64,000 nt of DNA from Vibrio gallicus (GTDB lineage: Bacteria; Pseudomonadota; Gammaproteobacteria; Enterobacterales; Vibrionaceae): the NCBI RefSeq assembly GCF_024346875.1, contig NZ_AP024872.1:1-64000 (forward strand). The letters are read 5' to 3'. Shown here piece after piece: positions 27,415 to 38,551 of this stretch. The stretch's first letter is position 1. The number at the start of each line of letters is the position of its first letter. Position numbers and translations under genes: made by a program. A model generated the notes under the pieces. That model did not search any database. It was not told the origin of the DNA and saw only the letters and a program-made list of their open reading frames with translations.

Positions 27415-28326
27415 TCACCTTTGCATTGTATTGCGAATGGAAGGGATGTTGCGCTCGACAAGTTCGATAAACTTTTTGGTTGTAGGGGAGAGGGCGTGAG
27501 ACTGATAGGTCATTTGTAAGGGTATATCGGCATTAATTGTGCGAATTGAGATAAACCGGCATTCGCTACAGCGCAGATCTTTTACCGCATAAGGCGTGAT
27601 TGAAACGCCAAGGCCGGACGCAACCTGAGTCAAAACGGTTTGCATATGAGTGGGTTGGCTTTTTATTTGAGGCGAAAACCCAGCTAACTGGCAATGTTTA
27701 ATGACCGAATCGAACAGTCCTACTGCTTCATCTCGTGCAAATAGGATAAAAGCTTCATGCTGTAACTGTTTAAGATCGATAGTTTTTTGGTTAGCAAGAG
27801 GGTGATCAATAGGTACGGTAGCCACCAACTGATCGGTGTAGATATTAGTTGAAGAGAATTCTTGTTGGACCGACTCAGGCAGTGGTCGAGATAGGCTAAG
27901 GTCAATTTTTCTATTCTGTAGGGCAACAAGCTGTTCGGATGCGGTCATTTCTATCAAATCGACTTCAATGGCAGGGTTATTTTGGATGTATTGGCGCACT
28001 AGACCGGGAAGAAATGAAAGTGTAGCGCCTCCCAGGTAACCTATAGTTAAGTGACCTATCTGCCCGTTTGCGGCGTTGATAATGGCTTGTTTTGAGCGTT
28101 CAGTTTGTTCGATTAGATGTGTCGCATCCTTTAACAATTGCTCACCTGCCGCAGTAATGATGACTTCGCGAGAGGTTCGAAAAAATAACTTTACCCCAAG
28201 TTCATCTTCTAGGCGTGATATGTGGCGACTGATAGCCGGTTGAACCGTATTTAACTCCTGAGCCGCTTTAGAGAAACTGCGATGCTGTGCAACCACCACA
28301 AAGCTTTTAAGTATTTTTATTTCCAT
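27415..28326 (-). CDS. LysR-family transcriptional regulator
   Basis: I start at 28326 (MEIKILKSFVVVAQHRSF) because the upstream 30 codons lack LysR similarity. 303 residues: winged helix with FSKAAQELNTVQPAISRHISRLEDELGVKLFFRTSREVIIT, then an effector domain. Transcribed toward the MFS gene and divergent from another LysR gene at 28479. It probably controls the MFS exporter. Confidence 0.88.
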   Translation of the reverse strand: MEIKILKSFVVVAQHRSFSKAAQELNTVQPAISRHISRLEDELGVKLFFRTSREVIITAAGEQLLKDATHLIEQTERSKQAIINAANGQIGHLTIGYLGGATLSFLPGLVRQYIQNNPAIEVDLIEMTASEQLVALQNRKIDLSLSRPLPESVQQEFSSTNIYTDQLVATVPIDHPLANQKTIDLKQLQHEAFILFARDEAVGLFDSVIKHCQLAGFSPQIKSQPTHMQTVLTQVASGLGVSITPYAVKDLRCSECRFISIRTINADIPLQMTYQSHALSPTTKKFIELVERNIPSIRNTMQR

Positions 28327-28478
28327 ATTACTTATACCAACAATAACAACCGCTTGAGATAAATAGTAAAGCATCTTTACGCCTTTAGAGCGACCCATGC
28401 TTTGATTGCAAATCAATGGCTAGTGATCGCAATGCATGCCATGCTTAGTGGGAAACTATAACAGATGGAGCAAGTGTT

Positions 28479-29417
28479 TTGATTCATGAAAGAGCTGGGC
28501 AAATGGTGGTGTTTCATACCCTAGTTTTAGCAGGAAGCTTTACTAATGCAGCGAAAAGGCTTGGAGTTTCAACTTCTTACGTAAGCAAACAGCTTTCTTT
28601 ATTAGAGAAAGAGCTCAACATTCAACTCCTTCAACGCACCACGCGCAGCTTGGCTTTGACCCAAGCTGGACAGCATTATTTTGATTATGCAGAGCAGGTA
28701 GTACAGGCGGTGAATGAAGCCAGTAGTGCGATCGAAACCGACCGCAATGACGTGACTGGGACTATAAAAATAGGGCTGGCACAGTCTTTTGGTACTATGC
28801 ATATATTACCAGCTATCAATGAATTACGAGCGCTATTTCCTGAATTACAGGTTGAATTGAGCCTGTTTGACCATAAAGCAGATATGTTGGCTGAAGGGTT
28901 GGACTTGTGGATCACCAATTATGAAGTGCTTCCTGAAGGGTATGTTGCACAGCGATTAGCCGAATCTAAATTTATCGTAGTAGCTTCACCGGATTACCTC
29001 ACGCACTATCAAGCGCCCACTCACCCAGAGCAATTGGCTAGTCATAACTGTTTAATATATAGAAGCTTACAAAGAGACTATAGCCGTTGGTCTTTTGCTA
29101 AAAATGGAGAGTCATTGACGGTAGGGGTCTCTGGTAACTATAAGGTAGATCTTGCCGAAGCCGTCAGAGATGCCGCTCTTTCTGGGTGGGGAGTGGCCTA
29201 TTTAGCGAGCTACTTGCTTACGGATGAGTTTAAGAGTGGTAAGTTGATACAGTTACTACCCGATTGGAAAGCGAATCAAAGTATGCCGTTTTATGCTGTC
29301 TATCCAAAGCGAAAGCATCTGCCGACTAAGATAAGTGCGGTAATCGAGTTCTTTAAGCAACGCATCGGTCGTCCAACATATTGGGATCAGGCTTTGCGGC
29401 CGCAAGTGAAATTCTAG
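28479..29417 (+). CDS. LysR-family transcriptional regulator
   Basis: About 312 residues. A TTG start at 28479 has a good GGAG site 9-10 bp upstream; the first in-frame ATG is at 28503. The winged helix FTNAAKRLGVSTSYVSKQLSLLEKELNIQLLQRTTRSLALT and effector domain are those of the DmlR/CrgA-like branch. Divergent from the other LysR gene; the next gene downstream is nupC, 204 bp away. Confidence 0.87.
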   Translation: MIHERAGQMVVFHTLVLAGSFTNAAKRLGVSTSYVSKQLSLLEKELNIQLLQRTTRSLALTQAGQHYFDYAEQVVQAVNEASSAIETDRNDVTGTIKIGLAQSFGTMHILPAINELRALFPELQVELSLFDHKADMLAEGLDLWITNYEVLPEGYVAQRLAESKFIVVASPDYLTHYQAPTHPEQLASHNCLIYRSLQRDYSRWSFAKNGESLTVGVSGNYKVDLAEAVRDAALSGWGVAYLASYLLTDEFKSGKLIQLLPDWKANQSMPFYAVYPKRKHLPTKISAVIEFFKQRIGRPTYWDQALRPQVKF

Positions 29418-29621
29418 GTAAAATATTTTCCATATACAAATAATCACCTTTTCCACTTGGAAAATATAGGTTTTAAATTACTTTATTTTCAATGGCTTAT
29501 TTTTTTTGTTGGTTGGTGGTGATTGATTTTGAGATTCTTTTGCAACAATTGTGACTTGTTAAGTTTTGCCCTGCAATTAGAATGCGCGCCTTTAGTCTAA
29601 AGACCGTTAAGGCCACCTGAA

Positions 29622-30830
29622 ATGAACTCAATATTTGGTGTAATTGCCATTTTTGCTTTTGCTTATTTATTGTCTACCAACCGCACTAAAATAAATCTAA
29701 GAACCGTTGGTTTGGCTTTTAGTCTGCAAATCCTTTTTGCATTACTTGTATTGTATGTTCCTGCCGGAAAGGAGGCATTGCACTCATTTACTCAAGGTGT
29801 ATCGAGTGTGATTGAGTACGGGCAACAAGGCATTGGTTTTATGTTTGGCGACCTTGCTAAAGGTAAAGTTGGGTTTGTGTTTGCAATTAACGTGCTTGGC
29901 ATTATTATTTTTTTCTCGGCACTGATATCTGCCCTTTATCACCTTGGTATTATGCCAAAAGTTATCAATATTTTAGGTGGTGGCTTGCAAAAGCTACTTG
30001 GTACCGGGCGTGCTGAATCCTTATCTGCGACAGCCAATATCTTTGTGGGTATGGTTGAAGCACCATTAGTCGTTAAGCCATATCTTAAAAACATGAGTGA
30101 TTCGCAGTTCTTTGCTGTTATGACTTGCGGGTTAGCTTCAGTTGCTGGTGGCACCTTGGTGGGTTATGCCTCGTTGGGTGTTGATCTTAATTTCTTAATC
30201 GCTGCGGCGTTTATGTCCGCTCCTGCTGGGTTGTTGATGGCTAAAATTATGATGCCTGAAACTGATAATCAATATTCAGAGCAGGAAATTACCTCGGTAG
30301 AGTTGCCGCGTGCAGCCAATGTAGTTGAAGCCCTTGCTGATGGTGCAATGTCTGGCTTACGTATAGCGGTTTCCGTAGGGGCAACCTTAATCGCTTTTAT
30401 TAGCGTGATTGCGCTGTTAAATGGCTTGCTAGGTAGTATCGGTGATTTCTTCGGATATCAAGGCTTAAGCTTTGAAATGATTTTGGGTTACGTGTTTGCT
30501 CCAGTGGCTTATCTTATCGGTATACCTTGGAGCGAAGCCTTAACCGCAGGTTCACTGATCGGTAGTAAGGTTGTCGTGAACGAATTTGTCGCCTTTATCC
30601 AGATGATGCAGGTTAAAGACCAATTGAGTGCACACTCTTTGGCGATTGTGACTTTTGCATTGTGTGGCTTTGCCAATATTTCTACTATGGCGATGCTCAT
30701 CGGTGGGCTAGGTAGCCTTATCCCTGAACGCAGAACCTTTATTGCTAAGATGGGCTTTAGAGCAATTGCAGCCGGGGTGCTTGCTAACTTAATGAGTGCT
30801 TCTATTGCAGGCATTATCCTTTCGTTATAA
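29622..30830 (+). CDS. NupC-family concentrative nucleoside transporter
   Basis: A 402-residue inner-membrane protein of the CNT family, which imports nucleosides with H+ or Na+. Typical segments are GFVFAINVLGIIIFFSALISALYHLG, GRAESLSATANIFVGMVEAPLVVKPYL, LIGSKVVVNEFVAF and CGFANISTMAMLIGGLGSLIP. A half-site TTGTGAC for CRP lies near 29548, as expected for nucleoside uptake genes. Terminator downstream. Confidence 0.93.
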   Translation: MNSIFGVIAIFAFAYLLSTNRTKINLRTVGLAFSLQILFALLVLYVPAGKEALHSFTQGVSSVIEYGQQGIGFMFGDLAKGKVGFVFAINVLGIIIFFSALISALYHLGIMPKVINILGGGLQKLLGTGRAESLSATANIFVGMVEAPLVVKPYLKNMSDSQFFAVMTCGLASVAGGTLVGYASLGVDLNFLIAAAFMSAPAGLLMAKIMMPETDNQYSEQEITSVELPRAANVVEALADGAMSGLRIAVSVGATLIAFISVIALLNGLLGSIGDFFGYQGLSFEMILGYVFAPVAYLIGIPWSEALTAGSLIGSKVVVNEFVAFIQMMQVKDQLSAHSLAIVTFALCGFANISTMAMLIGGLGSLIPERRTFIAKMGFRAIAAGVLANLMSASIAGIILSL

Positions 30831-30849
30831 ATAATTTAAACAGATTAGC

Positions 30850-30906
30850 GGCGCTTTCATCCATGAAGTATCAGGCTCAACGACATGGAAGAGAGCGCCC
30901 TTTTTT
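30850..30906 (+). terminator. Terminator of nupC-like gene
   Basis: Long imperfect stem with GGCGCT...AGCGCC base and a CATGGA/TCCATG upper stem, followed by six T residues. Confidence 0.75.
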
Positions 30907-30919
30907 GTTTATCTGCTTA

Positions 30920-31396
30920 TCAGGCCTCATTAACCATGTTTGATGTAGGCTTGTCATCTAATGCAAAGTAGATCCTAGAGATAATAATCTCTGCAATCAG
31001 TATGCTGAAAACCACCGCAAAAAACGCCACCACGCCATTCCATGGGCCTGTAAATTGCACCTTGTCACCAAATAAGATATTGATGGCTTCTAGCATCACA
31101 AACTTAGAGCCAACCAAGATAATGTACGTTGATATTGCTCGGTAAAATTTCGGTGCTTTACCTGGCTTTGATTTAAAATAGTTGGCGCATTTATGCTCTA
31201 AGCCAATAGACAGCTTAAGTAAAAGCTGTAGCAAAATCGCGGCTATTAAAGAGATAGTAAATGATTCTATGTTAACAAAGCCCCAATACTCATCGAAGAA
31301 ATTCAGCACCACTAGGTCAACCAATATGGCTAGCGTGTAACCAACAAATAAGCGTTGTGAAGTGTTGAACCCATAAGTTTTCTCGATGTTTGTCAT
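30920..31396 (-). CDS. Hypothetical four-helix membrane protein
   Basis: A 158-residue protein with about four hydrophobic segments (15-33, 45-62, 88-108, 120-142) and a basic loop (KSKPGKAPKFYR). The N-terminus MTNIEKTYGFNTSQRLFVGYTL has no signal cleavage site. I do not recognise the family. Convergent with the nupC-like gene. Likely a real inner-membrane protein of unknown role. Confidence 0.65.
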   Translation of the reverse strand: MTNIEKTYGFNTSQRLFVGYTLAILVDLVVLNFFDEYWGFVNIESFTISLIAAILLQLLLKLSIGLEHKCANYFKSKPGKAPKFYRAISTYIILVGSKFVMLEAINILFGDKVQFTGPWNGVVAFFAVVFSILIAEIIISRIYFALDDKPTSNMVNEA

Positions 31397-31714
31397 GCAC
31401 TCTTCTCTCTATTGAATTAGTAACTTGATTGAGCTTAAACGCTGTAATCTGAGTGCTATTTTAGCTAATAGATATGACAATAATTGCCATTTAGCGACAA
31501 CTCCACAATCCAGCCAAATTCAGGACACACACCTAATCTAAAAGCCAGTTAAAGAGACACACACTTCAATTTAGGTGTATGTCCCAAATTCATATGTACA
31601 TTTGTAGTATTTTATAACTAATAGGTGTGATTTTAGAGATCGCCTTATCAGATTAACTGGTTCGCTAATGATATGTTTACCTTCTCTCTAGACTCATGAC
31701 CCAATCAAATACGT
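31397..31714. repeat. Intergenic region with REP-like element
   Basis: AGGACACACACCT at 31522 and AGGTGTATGTCC at 31573 form an imperfect palindrome with an internal AGAGACACACACTT copy. The remaining sequence holds the promoters of the membrane-protein gene and of the two-component operon. Confidence 0.75.
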
Positions 31715-32404
31715 ATGACAAATAAGCGTGTACTCATTGTTGAAGATAAACTTAATGTTCAGCACCTTCTAACCGACTTTCTGACTAGCAATCATTTTGC
31801 AGTGAGCTGTGCATCAAATGGATTGGATGCGATGCATTGTATTGAGCATGACAATCCCGATTTAGTGTTACTTGATATCATGATGCCGGTGATGGATGGA
31901 TATGCATTTATCAAAAAATTACGAGCTAAAAGCAGCCTACCTGTCATCGTGATTAGCGCCAAGCAACAAGAGCAAGACATAGTTACAGGGTTTGAGCTAG
32001 GAGCGGATGACTACATCAGTAAACCTTTTCGTATGATGGAGTTACTGGCTAGAGTAAATGCGGTTTTAAAAAGAGCTTCTATCTCGCATCCAACCGGGGT
32101 TAGCTTACAGGCAGGCCCACTAAGCTTAGATCTCAACTCAAGTGAAGTGTTTGTGAAAGCAGAGCGTATAGCAGTAACCAAAGTTGAATATACTTTATTG
32201 GTCACCTTACTACGAAATAAAACTCGCGCAGTTTCCAAGTCGGAATTGTGCTGTCAAATGATGGAACAAGGTTTTAGTGGTAGTGAAGCGACACTAAAAA
32301 TTCATATCCGAAATCTGCGTAAAAAACTGCATCCTTATTGTGGCAATGGGCTAGAAATCGAATCCATATTTGGAGTGGGATACAGACTGAAGGAGGGAGC
32401 CTGA
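31715..32404 (+). CDS. OmpR-family response regulator
   Basis: A 229-residue regulator. The receiver domain has acidic pair ED (10-11), phosphoacceptor D54 (LVLLDIMMPVMDGY) and Lys in YISKPF; the C-terminal winged helix spans about 130-228 (GSEATLKIHIRNLRKKL). It resembles BaeR/PhoP-like regulators. The stop overlaps the kinase start by one base (TGATG). Confidence 0.93.
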   Translation: MTNKRVLIVEDKLNVQHLLTDFLTSNHFAVSCASNGLDAMHCIEHDNPDLVLLDIMMPVMDGYAFIKKLRAKSSLPVIVISAKQQEQDIVTGFELGADDYISKPFRMMELLARVNAVLKRASISHPTGVSLQAGPLSLDLNSSEVFVKAERIAVTKVEYTLLVTLLRNKTRAVSKSELCCQMMEQGFSGSEATLKIHIRNLRKKLHPYCGNGLEIESIFGVGYRLKEGA

Positions 32405-33792
32405 TGCGAGTATCGCTGCGCTGTCAGTTGATTGCAACTTACCTGTTAGTGAGTTTATTGACTGCAACCACCACCTATTTCATTACTTATTTTACCTCTG
32501 AACAGCGTGTAAATGAGCTTACGCTTACCTATCAAACAAAAGAAATGAAGCAAGAAGTTATTGCATGGTATCAGAGCGAACAAAGCTGGGAAGGCTTCTC
32601 TGACTATTTTGCAATACTGCACCCTAATTATGGTCCTGATCGTCCTAGAATGCAGGTCCATCCTGACCCTCGCCAGAATTTAAGATATCCAAAGCGGCAC
32701 GGTATCGTGACCTCAGAGAATCATGCTTTAGTGCCATTTCTAACTTTTCTTGAGGGGGACTATGTGTCCTCAGCGTTTTTGTCTAACGCGCAACCTATCT
32801 ATGTTCATAATCAGCTAGTGGCGTGGATTATTCTGCCGGAGGCAACCGGCTTAAGTCTTGAATCTCAACTCGATGTGTTCTTAGGGAACCTACATGAGAC
32901 ACTTTTTGTTGCAGTAGTTATCGGTATGTTTGCTTCGTTAATCCTAGGCTTGATACTTTCGCGATGGCTACTTAAACCTATGGATTTACTACACAACGCT
33001 ATGTCTTCCATGTCACAGGGGCGGCTTTTGCAGAAGGTGCCTATTACTGCAAATAATGAATTAGGTGAATTGGCTAAAGGGTTTAATTCTATGAGTAGCA
33101 GTATCTCTCAAGCGGATCAAAAGCGGCGTCAATTAACCGCAGATGTTACCCATGATTTGAGCTCTCCGTTGCAAGTTATTTCTGGTTATCTAGAAATGGC
33201 TCAACAGGGTGATATTCACTTGGATAGCGCTAGATTAGAAATAATGGCCTCTGAAGTAGATCGGATGGACAGGCTAATTAAGGATATGAACCTATTAGCA
33301 AAAACGGACTCTCAGAGCTTGGAGCTTGAGCTTGCATCAGTGCCAGTTACTGAGTTTATGCAAGATGCTAGAAAACGCTTTGATGCAAACTGCCGTGCGG
33401 TCAATATTTCACTTCATCTTGAGTTAAACTCACAGTTGCCTAGTGTTTATATCGATGAAGGGCGAATGCTGCAAGTCATGGGAAACCTAATCAATAATGC
33501 TCTTAGATATACTCCAGAATTTGGCGTAATTGGCCTGTCTGCTCGCCGTGCTGGTGAGCGTTGTGAAATAGAGGTATCTGACAATGGCTGCGGGATAGAT
33601 CCGGCCATACTTGAGAATATCTTTGAACGATTCTACAAGGTAGAGGTTGCTCGCAGTGGGTATGATGGTCAATCAGGACTGGGACTAAGTATTGTTAAAG
33701 GACTATTAGAAGTACAGGGCGGAACGATTTATGCGGACTCTGATGGGGTGAAGGGAGCACGGTTTGTTATTTCGCTGCCTATTCTAGTTTAA
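32404..33792 (+). CDS. Sensor histidine kinase
   Basis: A 462-residue kinase. I start at 32404, inside the upstream stop, because AAGGAGGGA lies just before it. Two membrane helices (about 8-30 and 165-190) flank a periplasmic sensor of about 130 residues. A HAMP domain follows, then the phosphoacceptor box THDLSSPL (His near residue 250) and a catalytic domain with N (NLINNALRY), G1 (DNGCGIDP), F (ERFYK) and G2 (GLGLSIV) boxes. Partner of the upstream regulator; signal unknown. Confidence 0.92.
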   Translation: MRVSLRCQLIATYLLVSLLTATTTYFITYFTSEQRVNELTLTYQTKEMKQEVIAWYQSEQSWEGFSDYFAILHPNYGPDRPRMQVHPDPRQNLRYPKRHGIVTSENHALVPFLTFLEGDYVSSAFLSNAQPIYVHNQLVAWIILPEATGLSLESQLDVFLGNLHETLFVAVVIGMFASLILGLILSRWLLKPMDLLHNAMSSMSQGRLLQKVPITANNELGELAKGFNSMSSSISQADQKRRQLTADVTHDLSSPLQVISGYLEMAQQGDIHLDSARLEIMASEVDRMDRLIKDMNLLAKTDSQSLELELASVPVTEFMQDARKRFDANCRAVNISLHLELNSQLPSVYIDEGRMLQVMGNLINNALRYTPEFGVIGLSARRAGERCEIEVSDNGCGIDPAILENIFERFYKVEVARSGYDGQSGLGLSIVKGLLEVQGGTIYADSDGVKGARFVISLPILV

Positions 33793-33798
33793 TAAAAT

Positions 33799-33836
33799 AA
33801 CCCCAGCTAAGCATGAGTTTAACTGGGGTTAGGGTT
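33799..33836. terminator. Convergent terminator between kinase gene and katG
   Basis: Eight-bp stem AACCCCAG/CTGGGGTT with a 16-base loop and a short T-run on the plus strand. Confidence 0.7.
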
Positions 33837-33845
33837 TTGATTTAT

Positions 33846-36044
<2,199 letters not shown>

Positions 36045-36157
36045 CTAGTATTAGCTAAATTTAGAGTTCGAACTCAACATAGCATGACTAATCAGCGCAA
36101 TGGTTTATAAAAAGTTTAGTAGTACAAGAAAATACAAATTTCATGATGTAGCAAGCA

Positions 36158-36190
36158 AAAGAAAACCCCACCCGGTTACCCGAGTGGGGT
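36158..36190 (-). terminator. Terminator of the CsrB-type RNA
   Basis: On the minus strand ACCCCAC...GTGGGGT with inner CGGGT/ACCCG pairing (loop AACC region), then TTTTCTTTT. Confidence 0.9.
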
Positions 36191-36442
36191 CTATTTCTCT
36201 TTGCAGCAATCCGGCTACTAAAAGTGCTCCCTGCATCATTCCTTGATAGTGGTTAAATTCCGTTAACCTAAATCCCTGTCATCGCCATCCTAGCGGTGTC
36301 CATTTGAGCCTGTCATCCTGACTGGCAAACTCTATCCTAGAGTGTCACTTCCATGCTGATAACTAATCCTAAGTCATCAAATCTTCATCCTGAAGATACC
36401 TAATCCATTAGGTTTTGTTCCATTCCTGCCAACATCCTGTCG
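36158..36442 (-). ncRNA. CsrB-family regulatory RNA (CsrA sponge)
   Basis: The minus strand carries 16 GGA triplets in about 285 nt, eight as AGGA. Many lie in hairpin loops with perfect stems: ATCTTC-AGGAT-GAAGAT (36381-36397), CTCT-AGGAT-AGAG, GTC-AGGAT-GAC, CGCT-AGGAT-GGCG and CCTAA-TGGA-TTAGG. The RNA ends in a strong terminator at 36158-36190. There is no ORF. This is the architecture of CsrB/C/D, which titrate the translational regulator CsrA (VarS/VarA-CsrA circuit of vibrios). A promoter and a distal activator box are listed separately. Which paralogue it is cannot be told. Confidence 0.9.
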
Positions 36443-36448
36443 ACACAT

Positions 36449-36476
36449 TTAGTATCGCTGTTTGAGTGGGAAACAA
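36449..36476 (-). promoter_or_regulatory. Predicted promoter of CsrB-type RNA
   Basis: Minus-strand TTGTTT (36471-36476), 16-bp spacer and TACTAA (36449-36454) would start transcription near 36442, just before the first GGA motif. Elements are imperfect, as expected for an activator-dependent promoter. Confidence 0.5.
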
Positions 36477-36603
36477 CAATAGGGTGGGTTAGATACTTTT
36501 TAATATCTATTAATGTAATTCTAATATTAATCAATAAAAACAATATCTTATGTTGTTATGTGCCTATTGTATGTGCTGGTTTTGCTACGATCTCTGCCTT
36601 CTT

Positions 36604-36621
36604 TGTAAGATATCTCGCACA
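36604..36621. promoter_or_regulatory. Candidate VarA/GacA (UvrY) binding box
   Basis: TGTAAGATATCTCGCACA fits the upstream activating sequence TGTAAGN6CTTACA with the left half perfect and the right half 4 of 6. It lies about 165-180 bp upstream of the predicted RNA start, the usual position for csrB/rsm genes. Confidence 0.6.
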
Positions 36622-36815
36622 AAGTAACGAGTGAAGTGCCCGATAAGGCGCTTCACAATACGAAATGATGATAATAGTGTGAGCATCGGCGCATAATGGT
36701 AAGTATTGAGGATACTTATTGGTTAGGATCTCTATTATTCAAGCGCATACATCAGGGTTGATTTTAACTTCAGTCACTAGCAGGGTGTATTTGTATATTA
36801 ATAGAGGCGATAACA

Positions 36816-36995
36816 ATGTATGAACTAACACTAATTGTTAGCTTAATGGTGGGAACAAACCAAGACACCGCAGAGTTTGAGGTTAATAGGCAATTTACCA
36901 CTCTTGAACAATGCCAGCAGCAAGGTGCTACTTTGGCGGAAAAGCTCAAACAGTCTGATATGGAAACTATCCAAGTTCAATGCGATCTAGACTGA
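36816..36995 (+). CDS. Small hypothetical protein (59 aa)
   Basis: ATG at 36816 preceded by AGAGG with 8-bp spacing; TGA at 36993. The product starts MYELTLIVSLMVGTNQDT and ends IQVQCDLD, with two Cys (FTTLEQCQQQ and VQCDLD). The periodic pattern and clear ribosome site suggest a real small protein, possibly periplasmic or secreted after a weak hydrophobic N-terminus. Not recognised. Confidence 0.6.
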   Translation: MYELTLIVSLMVGTNQDTAEFEVNRQFTTLEQCQQQGATLAEKLKQSDMETIQVQCDLD

Positions 36996-37051
36996 TGTTG
37001 TTGGGCGGACAAAGGTGATTTGTCCGTTTAATTTTTAGAGAAAGTGTGAAG

Positions 37052-37399
37052 CTACACCTCTAACACTAACTTTCCAATATGCTGTTTTTGTATGAAGATT
37101 TCCTGCATTTCATTAATTGCCTGCAGGGGCAAACTCTTGGCGACGATAGGCGTAACTTTTCCAGATTCAATCCAGCCAATAAGGTTTTGAAATACTCTCT
37201 CATCGAGCACTGTACAACCAAAGAAGCTTAGGTCTTTGAGATAAAGGGTTCTTACGTCTAACTCTACAAGCGCACCACCTATTGCACCTGAAACGGCGTA
37301 GCGACCTTTAGGTTGCAGCACTTCTAGGAATTCAGGCCACTTTTCTCCGGCTACTAAATCAATAACCACATTTACGCTATTCTCACTGAGGGTTATTTA
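37052..37399 (-). pseudogene. C-terminal remnant of a zinc-binding/quinone oxidoreductase
   Basis: The frame reads ITLSENSVNVVIDLVAGEKWPEFLEVLQPKG and on to KQHIGKLVLEV, the last 115 or so residues of an MDR-superfamily reductase (cofactor domain end). Both the GroES-like domain and the nucleotide-binding glycine motif are missing. Upstream the frame meets a stop at about 37400, exactly where an AGGACACACACC repeat half-site begins. The only in-frame start is a GTG at 37369 without a ribosome site. It is a decayed gene whose 5' part was lost at a repeat junction. Confidence 0.8.
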
Positions 37400-37411
37400 G
37401 GACACACACCA
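37400..37411. repeat. REP-like half-site at pseudogene break
   Basis: AGGACACACACC, a single family-1 half-site, at the broken 5' end of the oxidoreductase remnant. Confidence 0.7.
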
Positions 37412-37449
37412 ATGATTTTACTCTAAAACCGTTAAAAAATTTTATAAGT

Positions 37450-37468
37450 AGGGGGCTAAAAGCCCCCT
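37450..37468 (-). terminator. Hairpin after hydratase gene
   Basis: Seven-bp GC stem AGGGGGC/GCCCCCT with TAAAA loop, 15 bp beyond the minus-strand stop. The T-run lies somewhat downstream. Confidence 0.6.
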
Positions 37469-37483
37469 TATTTCATTTATAAC

Positions 37484-38248
37484 TTATTTATTTTCAATAA
37501 AAGTAACTTTATATTCACCAATGCCGTCGTAAGAAATCAGTGTTGGCTTTTCAAATTCTACTTCGACGATACCACAATATGATCCAGTAATTATTGCTTC
37601 TCCAGCCTTGAAGGTTGCTCCTCGGCGTGTCATGAAGTCTATTAACCAATGGATCGGGCTTGCAGGCATTGTATTAGGGTGCTTGCCGTCGAAATTTTGA
37701 GTTGTCTCACCTTGAGTTACTGAAACATTAATATTGCTTGCAGAAAAAGCAGTATCTTTATCGATTTCAGGCCCAATGTACATCCCCTGGTTCACTAAAC
37801 AATCGGCCAATCTTTCATAAAATTCTGCACCACTGTCATCAGCAAAGCGTGATTGCATTAGCTCTAGAGCCATATGACATGAACCGATAGCATCGTTGAT
37901 CTGTTGTTCTGTATAACCATCAGGATTGGCAGGAAGATCTTTATTCAATAAAAATGCAATTTCGGGTTCAACGCGGGCTTTCCCGTTATCTCTGAAAAGA
38001 GCGCAGTTTGCACCTTTCGATATGGTATCAGCAAAGATAGGAGCGACAACATACTGCTCTTCTGAAATAGGTTGTAAACATTTCCAACCGGCAACTGAAT
38101 CATTGCGTTGTTCAATAATATTCACTTGAATTTCAAGTGCTTGCTCAATATTAGTAGGGCGAAGTTCTTCAGGTAAACGTGGGGCCTTAGTACCGGCTAC
38201 ACGACGAGATAACAGCTCGCTAGCTGCATTTACAAATTGCTTGGTCAT
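37484..38248 (-). CDS. Fumarylacetoacetate hydrolase-fold hydratase (MhpD-like)
   Basis: A 254-residue protein of the 2-keto-4-pentenoate hydratase / 2-oxopent-4-enoate family. Landmarks are RVEPEIAFLLNKDLP (metal-ligand Glu pair), the AGWKCLQPIS region and the C-terminal GEAIITGSYCGIVEVE. Relatives hydrate or decarboxylate ring-cleavage products of aromatic acids in the cytoplasm. No other aromatic-degradation gene is nearby, so the substrate is open. Monocistronic beside the pseudogene. Confidence 0.82.
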   Translation of the reverse strand: MTKQFVNAASELLSRRVAGTKAPRLPEELRPTNIEQALEIQVNIIEQRNDSVAGWKCLQPISEEQYVVAPIFADTISKGANCALFRDNGKARVEPEIAFLLNKDLPANPDGYTEQQINDAIGSCHMALELMQSRFADDSGAEFYERLADCLVNQGMYIGPEIDKDTAFSASNINVSVTQGETTQNFDGKHPNTMPASPIHWLIDFMTRRGATFKAGEAIITGSYCGIVEVEFEKPTLISYDGIGEYKVTFIENK

Positions 38249-38551
38249 ATGGTATTACCTTTGGGTGATTTCCTAGATAATATAAGAAATTCTAGTCAAG
38301 TAAAACTCGATACCTCTCATTAATGTATTTCTTTTGTAGGGTATACATGAGCAATTGAGGACAGTCTATAAGTCAATAATTCATGGTATTTAAGGACAGT
38401 CTCTTAAGTCAGAAGGTAGGCAGTTGAGTTTATTGGTAGTTTTGAGTGATTGTTAGCTGAGATTTCTTGTGTATTATCGAAGATCTTGGATGTTTTAGAT
38501 GCTTAAGTTTGGTTAGTCGAATTGCTCTGTCATCAACAGTGTTGATTGATA
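38249..38551. repeat. Region downstream of RAYT with two GGACAGTCT repeats
   Basis: AGGACAGTCT at 38358 and at 38393 are direct copies 35 bp apart, each soon followed by TAAGTCA. They lie 150-190 bp beyond the transposase stop. No other gene seen; the hydratase promoter should be near 38270-38330. Confidence 0.7.
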
